From Methylococcaceae bacterium UBA659 (GTDB lineage: Bacteria; Pseudomonadota; Gammaproteobacteria; Methylococcales; Methylomonadaceae): 8,993 nt of DNA. Both the position numbers and the translations under genes were made by a program. The stretch is from NCBI GenBank assembly GCA_002299495.1, contig DBNZ01000093.1, forward strand, positions 1,067-10,059, given 5' to 3'. Every line of letters begins with the position of its first letter. The first letter of the stretch is position 1. This document shows, one piece after another, positions 5,441 through 8,993 of the stretch. The notes under the pieces were generated by a model. That model was not told the DNA's origin. It made no database searches and worked only from the letters and a program-made list of their open reading frames with translations.

Positions 5441-6786
5441 TGAGCCTTTTGGTACCCAAAACCCAAGCACAAGAACCAGAAGCCGTGGATATAGACCGCT
5501 ATGCGGATGACCGCCCAATCCGGCGTTTAGGTTACTTCCTAGTCATTGCCGTATTCGGTTTTTTTGGCGCTTGGTCGGTTTTAGCGCCATTAGGCAGCGC
5601 CGCGTTGGCTCCTGGCACCATCACCGTTGAGGGTTACCGAAAAACCGTCCAGCATTTGGAGGGGGGGATAATCAAAGCCATCCATGTCCGGGATGGGGAT
5701 ACGGTCAGCAAGGGACAGGTATTAGTGGAGTTCGATGACACCTCTTCCCGCGCTCAGTTGGAAACGCTCAGGGGCCAATTGTTTTCGGCATTGGCCAGGG
5801 AAGCCAGGTTGATTGCCGAACGTGACGGCAGTAATGCCATCAGCCATCCCGATACGCTCACCCAAAACACCGACCCTAGGGCCCGGGAGGCGATGCACGC
5901 CCAGGATCAATCTTTTAAAGTCCGCATGTTTTCGCGCCGTGGTGAAATTAACATTTTAAAAGAGCAACGGCGGGAACTGGGTGCCAAAATTGAAGGGCTA
6001 AGGGCGCAAAAAATCAGCCGCCGTGATCTTGGGGCCTCATTAAAACAAGACGTGCAAGACTTCCGCGCCATGCTTAAGGAAGGTTACGTCGAGAAACAAA
6101 AAGTCACGGAATTAGAGCGCCGTATCGCCCAAGCTCAAGGTGACGAAGGCGATTTTACCGCCAGTATCGCCACGACGCAGACCCAAATGGGCGAGATTTC
6201 CCTAAAAATGTTGCAAATTGAAAAAGAGTTGCAGCGCGAAGTGGCCGATGAGTTGAGTAAAGTGCAAACGGAATTGTCAGAATTACGCGAAAAAACTCAA
6301 TGGCTTGAAGACACCGTCACGCGAACCATCGTTAAAGCGCCAGAATCCGGCATGGTGTTAGGCCTGCAAGTGCATACTTTAGGCGGGGTCATCGCCCCGG
6401 GCGGCCATATCCTAGATATTGTCCCCCAGCAGGAAAAGCTCGTAGTCGAGGCGCAAGTGTCACCGATAGACATAGACCGGGTGCGTGTGGGCCAAAGCGC
6501 CGAAATTCGGTTTAGCGCCTTCAAAAGCGCGTTGACACCAAAAATTGATGGCCGTTTGATGACTTTGTCGGCTGATCGCCTGACCGACGAAAAAAACCAA
6601 ATCAGTTATTATTTGGCCCGTGTTGAAGTGGCAAAAGAAGGCTTGGAGTTACTCGAAAAACAAGGCTTGGTATTGCTCCCGGGCATGCCCGCCGAAGTGC
6701 TGGTCAATACCGGTGACCGCACTTTCTTGCAGTATTTGATGCAGCCTCTCAGTAACTTTTTCGCCCGCTCGCTGATAGAGGACTGA
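5440..6786 (+). CDS. prtE: Type I secretion periplasmic adaptor, HlyD/PrtE family
   Basis: This membrane fusion protein bridges the ABC transporter and the outer-membrane channel. The 448 residues comprise a short cytoplasmic N-terminus, one membrane segment (about 30-50, LGYFLVIAVFGFFGAWSVLA), a first lipoyl-like half (QHLEGGIIKAIHVRDGDTVSK, about 71-91, written here as HLEGG plus IHVRDGDTVSKGQ), a long charged helical coiled-coil region (about 100-290), and the second lipoyl-like half and beta-barrel (VKAPESGMVLGLQVHTLGGV, then IDIDRVRVGQSAEIRFSAF). The C-terminus LQYLMQPLSNFFARSLIED is typical of this family. The length is normal. The start codon shares its A with the stop of the ABC gene, which implies translational coupling, and the Shine-Dalgarno is strong. 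The stop is 4 bases before the TolC gene. Confidence 0.95.
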   Translation: MSLLVPKTQAQEPEAVDIDRYADDRPIRRLGYFLVIAVFGFFGAWSVLAPLGSAALAPGTITVEGYRKTVQHLEGGIIKAIHVRDGDTVSKGQVLVEFDDTSSRAQLETLRGQLFSALAREARLIAERDGSNAISHPDTLTQNTDPRAREAMHAQDQSFKVRMFSRRGEINILKEQRRELGAKIEGLRAQKISRRDLGASLKQDVQDFRAMLKEGYVEKQKVTELERRIAQAQGDEGDFTASIATTQTQMGEISLKMLQIEKELQREVADELSKVQTELSELREKTQWLEDTVTRTIVKAPESGMVLGLQVHTLGGVIAPGGHILDIVPQQEKLVVEAQVSPIDIDRVRVGQSAEIRFSAFKSALTPKIDGRLMTLSADRLTDEKNQISYYLARVEVAKEGLELLEKQGLVLLPGMPAEVLVNTGDRTFLQYLMQPLSNFFARSLIED

Positions 6787-6790
6787 TGCC

Positions 6791-8134
6791 ATGCATAACC
6801 CTTGTGTTTTGTTAGGCCTGTGCTGGGCGCTGGCGCTTTCTGATAGCTGTGCCGAAGACTTGTTGTCGATCTATGACCGCGCCGTGGAATCTTCGCCCGA
6901 GTTGTTGGGCAGCGAATACACCGTGGAACTGGCTAAAGCGATGGAAGACCGCAGTTTTGGCGAATTGCTGCCCCAGGTCAATTTAATCGGCAACTATTCG
7001 TTTAACCGCTTCCACAGTCAAGGTTCCGATTTGGTCAGAGAGTTCACCAATGATTACCCAGGCAGGCGGGCCAGCGTCAGCCTAAGGCAACCGCTGTTTG
7101 ATTTGCAAACTTATTTGCTCATGAAAAGCCAACAGTTGCGTACCTCCCAAAGCGAGCAGGATTTATTGACTGCCCACCAAAAATTAATCGCCGATATTAT
7201 TGAACGCTATGCGGATGCTTTGGAAGCTGCCGACAAGGGTGAAATCATTGCCGCCGAATTGGCTTCAACCGAGCAGGAGTTACAGCGGGTAACCGCCATG
7301 CACGCTCGGCAGATGGCGTTGATCACCGACCTTTATGAGTTGCAGGCGCGGGTGGAGACCCTGAAAACCGAGTTGATCGACCGTGAAAACGATGCCCGGA
7401 TCGCCTTGGAGAAACTGCGTGAATTGACCGGTGACGCCGTGACATCAATCCAGCCGATACGGTTGGACGCACAACAGCCGCCCCCGGAAGGCGACATCGA
7501 AACATGGGTGCAACAAACAGGTCTGTTTAACCCGGAGCTACAAGCTTTAAAATATGTCGTTGAATCGGCACACCAAAGTGTTTCGGCCTATCGTGCCGGG
7601 TATTTGCCGCGTATAGAATTGCAGGTGACCGGCACCCACAGTGACACCTTCTTCGACAACCAGCAAGCCCCTCCCTACAATGTCGGGACCGTAGCGGTCC
7701 AGGCGACCGTACCCATTTACAACGGCGGCATAACGGATGCACAGGTCAGGGAAGCTAAGGCTAGGGAGAAAGTAGGACGGTCGCAAAGGGATCAGCGGCT
7801 GCGGGAATTGGAAAAACTAACCCGCGCCGCTTATTTGGACATGAAAACATCTCCCTCCAGAAGCCTTGCCACAGACCGGCAATTGGCGGCAGCTGAAAAA
7901 TCCAGGGATGCCATGAAAAAAGGCTATGAACTGGGCGTGGTGACGATCGTCGATTTGCTGGGTGCGGAAAAACGTCTTTCTGAAGCGCGTTTGGAGCAAC
8001 GTCAAGCCCGATACCGTTACTTCAAGGCGCGTAGTAGCTTGTATTTTCAAGCCGGCATGCTGATTGGCCCGGAGCTGGCCAAATTCAATGAGTGGTTGGA
8101 AACTCCCAGCAAAAAACTGGCTGCGGTAAAATAG
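6791..8134 (+). CDS. tolC: TolC-family outer-membrane channel of the type I secretion system
   Basis: This is the outer-membrane and periplasmic tunnel that completes the exporter. The 447 residues include a signal peptide with likely cleavage after SCA (residue 21). The n-region has no Lys or Arg, only His2, which is unusual. Two outer-membrane efflux repeats follow. The first contains LLPQVNLIGNYSFNRF and RASVSLRQPLFD, and the second YLPRIELQVTGTHSDTFFDN (from Tyr271) and VAVQATVPIYNGG; each repeat combines beta strands with long charged helices. GYELGVVTIVDLLGAEKRL is the usual equatorial-domain block. The only cysteines are in the signal peptide. AGAGGA (6777-6782) serves ATG 6791. An ATG at 6786, overlapping the upstream TGA, is out of frame and not the start. 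The gene is third in the operon and dedicated to it by position. Its stop is 5 bases from the convergent ycxB gene. Confidence 0.94.
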   Translation: MHNPCVLLGLCWALALSDSCAEDLLSIYDRAVESSPELLGSEYTVELAKAMEDRSFGELLPQVNLIGNYSFNRFHSQGSDLVREFTNDYPGRRASVSLRQPLFDLQTYLLMKSQQLRTSQSEQDLLTAHQKLIADIIERYADALEAADKGEIIAAELASTEQELQRVTAMHARQMALITDLYELQARVETLKTELIDRENDARIALEKLRELTGDAVTSIQPIRLDAQQPPPEGDIETWVQQTGLFNPELQALKYVVESAHQSVSAYRAGYLPRIELQVTGTHSDTFFDNQQAPPYNVGTVAVQATVPIYNGGITDAQVREAKAREKVGRSQRDQRLRELEKLTRAAYLDMKTSPSRSLATDRQLAAAEKSRDAMKKGYELGVVTIVDLLGAEKRLSEARLEQRQARYRYFKARSSLYFQAGMLIGPELAKFNEWLETPSKKLAAVK

Positions 8135-8139
8135 TCGGC

Positions 8140-8670
8140 TCAGCCAAACCGCTCGATCATTTGTTCCGCCTGCTCGGCGAATTGTTCCAAATTGCCCTTG
8201 CTGACGGTTTCAACCGGAATGACCAAAGCGGTGTTCAAGCTAAGGTAAAGGTAGACATACTTTTTGCCATATTCCACCCTTAACAGCTCCGGCCATGCCA
8301 TTTTGTTTTTGCCGCTAGGTGATTGTTCAAGCAAAAATTTAGGATTGGCTGGGTCTATGGTCAGCTTGTATTTGCCAAACATGGCGGCCTTTTCCTTATC
8401 GGTATAGTTTTTTAGTATTTGCCGTTGGAAATCTAATTTCATGAGTCTTGGCGACAACCAGGCCCAAAGCAACGCAAACACGATGATGTAAGCGGTAGAA
8501 TTCCTGTCGCCATAATAAAAATAATAAAAAGAGCCGATCAAAAATAAAACTCCTGGCACTATCATCCTGTTTTTTCTGATGTTTTGCTGGATTTCTGGGT
8601 TCTTTAAACAGAGCATTTCATTGAAACGGACCAAGTCCTGTTCACGGAATTCGTATTCAATTTCAAACAT
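8140..8670 (-). CDS. YcxB-like domain membrane protein, unknown function
   Basis: A 176-residue protein with two adjacent membrane segments, about residues 37-54 (IVPGVLFLIGSFYYFYYG) and 58-76 (STAYIIVFALLWAWLSPRL). A soluble C-terminal domain of the YcxB-like type follows: a strand YKLTIDP, a turn, MAWPELLRVEY, then YVYLYLSLNTALVIPVETV, which is the characteristic conserved stretch. YcxB family proteins have no established function. The C-terminal domain is expected to face the cytoplasm, but this is inferred. The start at 8670 has AGG about ten bases upstream on its strand. The gene lies 19 bases after the ndh stop in the same direction, so the two are probably co-transcribed. It converges on the TolC gene with only 5 bases between stops, leaving no space for a separate terminator. 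Confidence 0.82.
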   Translation of the reverse strand: MFEIEYEFREQDLVRFNEMLCLKNPEIQQNIRKNRMIVPGVLFLIGSFYYFYYGDRNSTAYIIVFALLWAWLSPRLMKLDFQRQILKNYTDKEKAAMFGKYKLTIDPANPKFLLEQSPSGKNKMAWPELLRVEYGKKYVYLYLSLNTALVIPVETVSKGNLEQFAEQAEQMIERFG

Positions 8671-8689
8671 AAGTAACCTATGGGTGGCT

Positions 8690-8993
8690 TCAGTGCATTT
8701 TTATTTTGCTATAAACGCTGCGCCTGAATAAGTTGGATAGTGACAACATGATCGTGCGGAAGTAGCCATGCAGGGCGACTTGATGCATTTTATACAAAGA
8801 CCAATAAACGACTTTGGCAATAAAGCCGCCAATGCTGACAGAACCCATCAGGTGCCCCATCAGATTGCCGACAGTTGTGTATTTGCCTAATGAGACCAAC
8901 GAGCCATGGTCATAATAGACAAATTCAACCGGTTCCTTGCCGTGGATAAGGTTAATCAGGGTTATGTATAACGTTTCGGCTTGCTGGTGCGCG
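8690..8993 (-). CDS. ndh: Type II NADH dehydrogenase (NDH-2), C-terminal 100 residues
   Basis: NDH-2 passes electrons from NADH to quinone through FAD on the cytoplasmic face of the inner membrane without pumping protons. Only the C-terminus is in the window; the frame is open through the right edge, so the apparent TTG start at 8899 is internal. Visible blocks are AHQQAETLYITLINLIHGKE, FVYYDHGSLVSLGKY, TVGNLMGHLMG, VVYWSLYKMHQVALHGYFR and the terminal SKIKMH. All of these line up with E. coli Ndh as I recall it (KDHGSLVSL, STVGNLMGNL, RMHQIALHGYFKT, RLKLH). This segment contains the amphipathic membrane-binding helices; the nucleotide-binding folds lie outside. It reads into the YcxB-like gene. 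Confidence 0.93.
   Translation of the reverse strand, partial: AHQQAETLYITLINLIHGKEPVEFVYYDHGSLVSLGKYTTVGNLMGHLMGSVSIGGFIAKVVYWSLYKMHQVALHGYFRTIMLSLSNLFRRSVYSKIKMH

Noticed and set aside
8897..8899. TTG start giving a 69-residue protein at 8690-8899 (-)
   Set aside because: The frame continues to the right edge with sequence matching NDH-2 (FVYYDHGS and upstream), so this is the C-terminus of ndh and not a separate small gene.
1..8993. Mobile element, prophage, CRISPR or defence island
   Set aside because: I found no transposase, integrase, long terminal repeats, spaced repeat array, tRNA or attachment-like duplication, and gene content and base use look even throughout.

Overview
The window looks like chromosomal DNA from a Gram-negative gammaproteobacterium. 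It carries apolipoprotein N-acyltransferase, an exported methionine sulfoxide reductase B, a type I secretion system with an outer-membrane TolC partner, and the C-terminus of a type II NADH dehydrogenase that closely resembles the enterobacterial/pseudomonad form. Base composition is moderate and even by eye. There is no tRNA, rRNA, CRISPR array, transposase or integrase, so nothing marks it as a mobile island. A methanotroph-like (Methylococcales) source would fit the gene set, but that is a guess from general impression and no search was run.

Layout. Positions 1-1343 (+) hold the 3' part of lnt; about 70 N-terminal residues lie off the left edge. Its tail overlaps the tail of a convergent msrB gene (1320-1883, -) by 24 bp. 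A 225-bp divergent spacer with a tandem repeat and a hairpin leads to a small exported, proline-rich protein of unknown function (2109-2564, +). Then come a good sigma70-like promoter (2661-2689) and a YebC/PmpR-family gene of the YeeN subtype (2741-3457, +), which contains a run of nine G in its first third. A 267-bp spacer full of short dyads and repeats, with two terminator-like hairpins, precedes a tight three-gene operon (3725-8134, +). The operon encodes a PrtD-type ABC transporter, a HlyD-type periplasmic adaptor and a TolC-type outer-membrane channel, joined by a 1-bp overlap and a 4-bp gap. Five bases further on, two minus-strand genes converge on it: a YcxB-like membrane protein (8140-8670) and the C-terminal 100 residues of ndh (8690 to the right edge), probably one transcription unit reading ndh then ycxB.

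How the genes work together. The three secretion genes make a complete type I exporter, but neither neighbour encodes a substrate, so the passenger is encoded elsewhere. The other genes are housekeeping or unassigned, with no obvious functional link to the exporter. I found no clearly new multi-gene system. The points most worth a second look are the substrate-less exporter with a hairpin-rich leader, the G9 tract in the YebC-family gene, and the exported MsrB that has only its catalytic cysteine.
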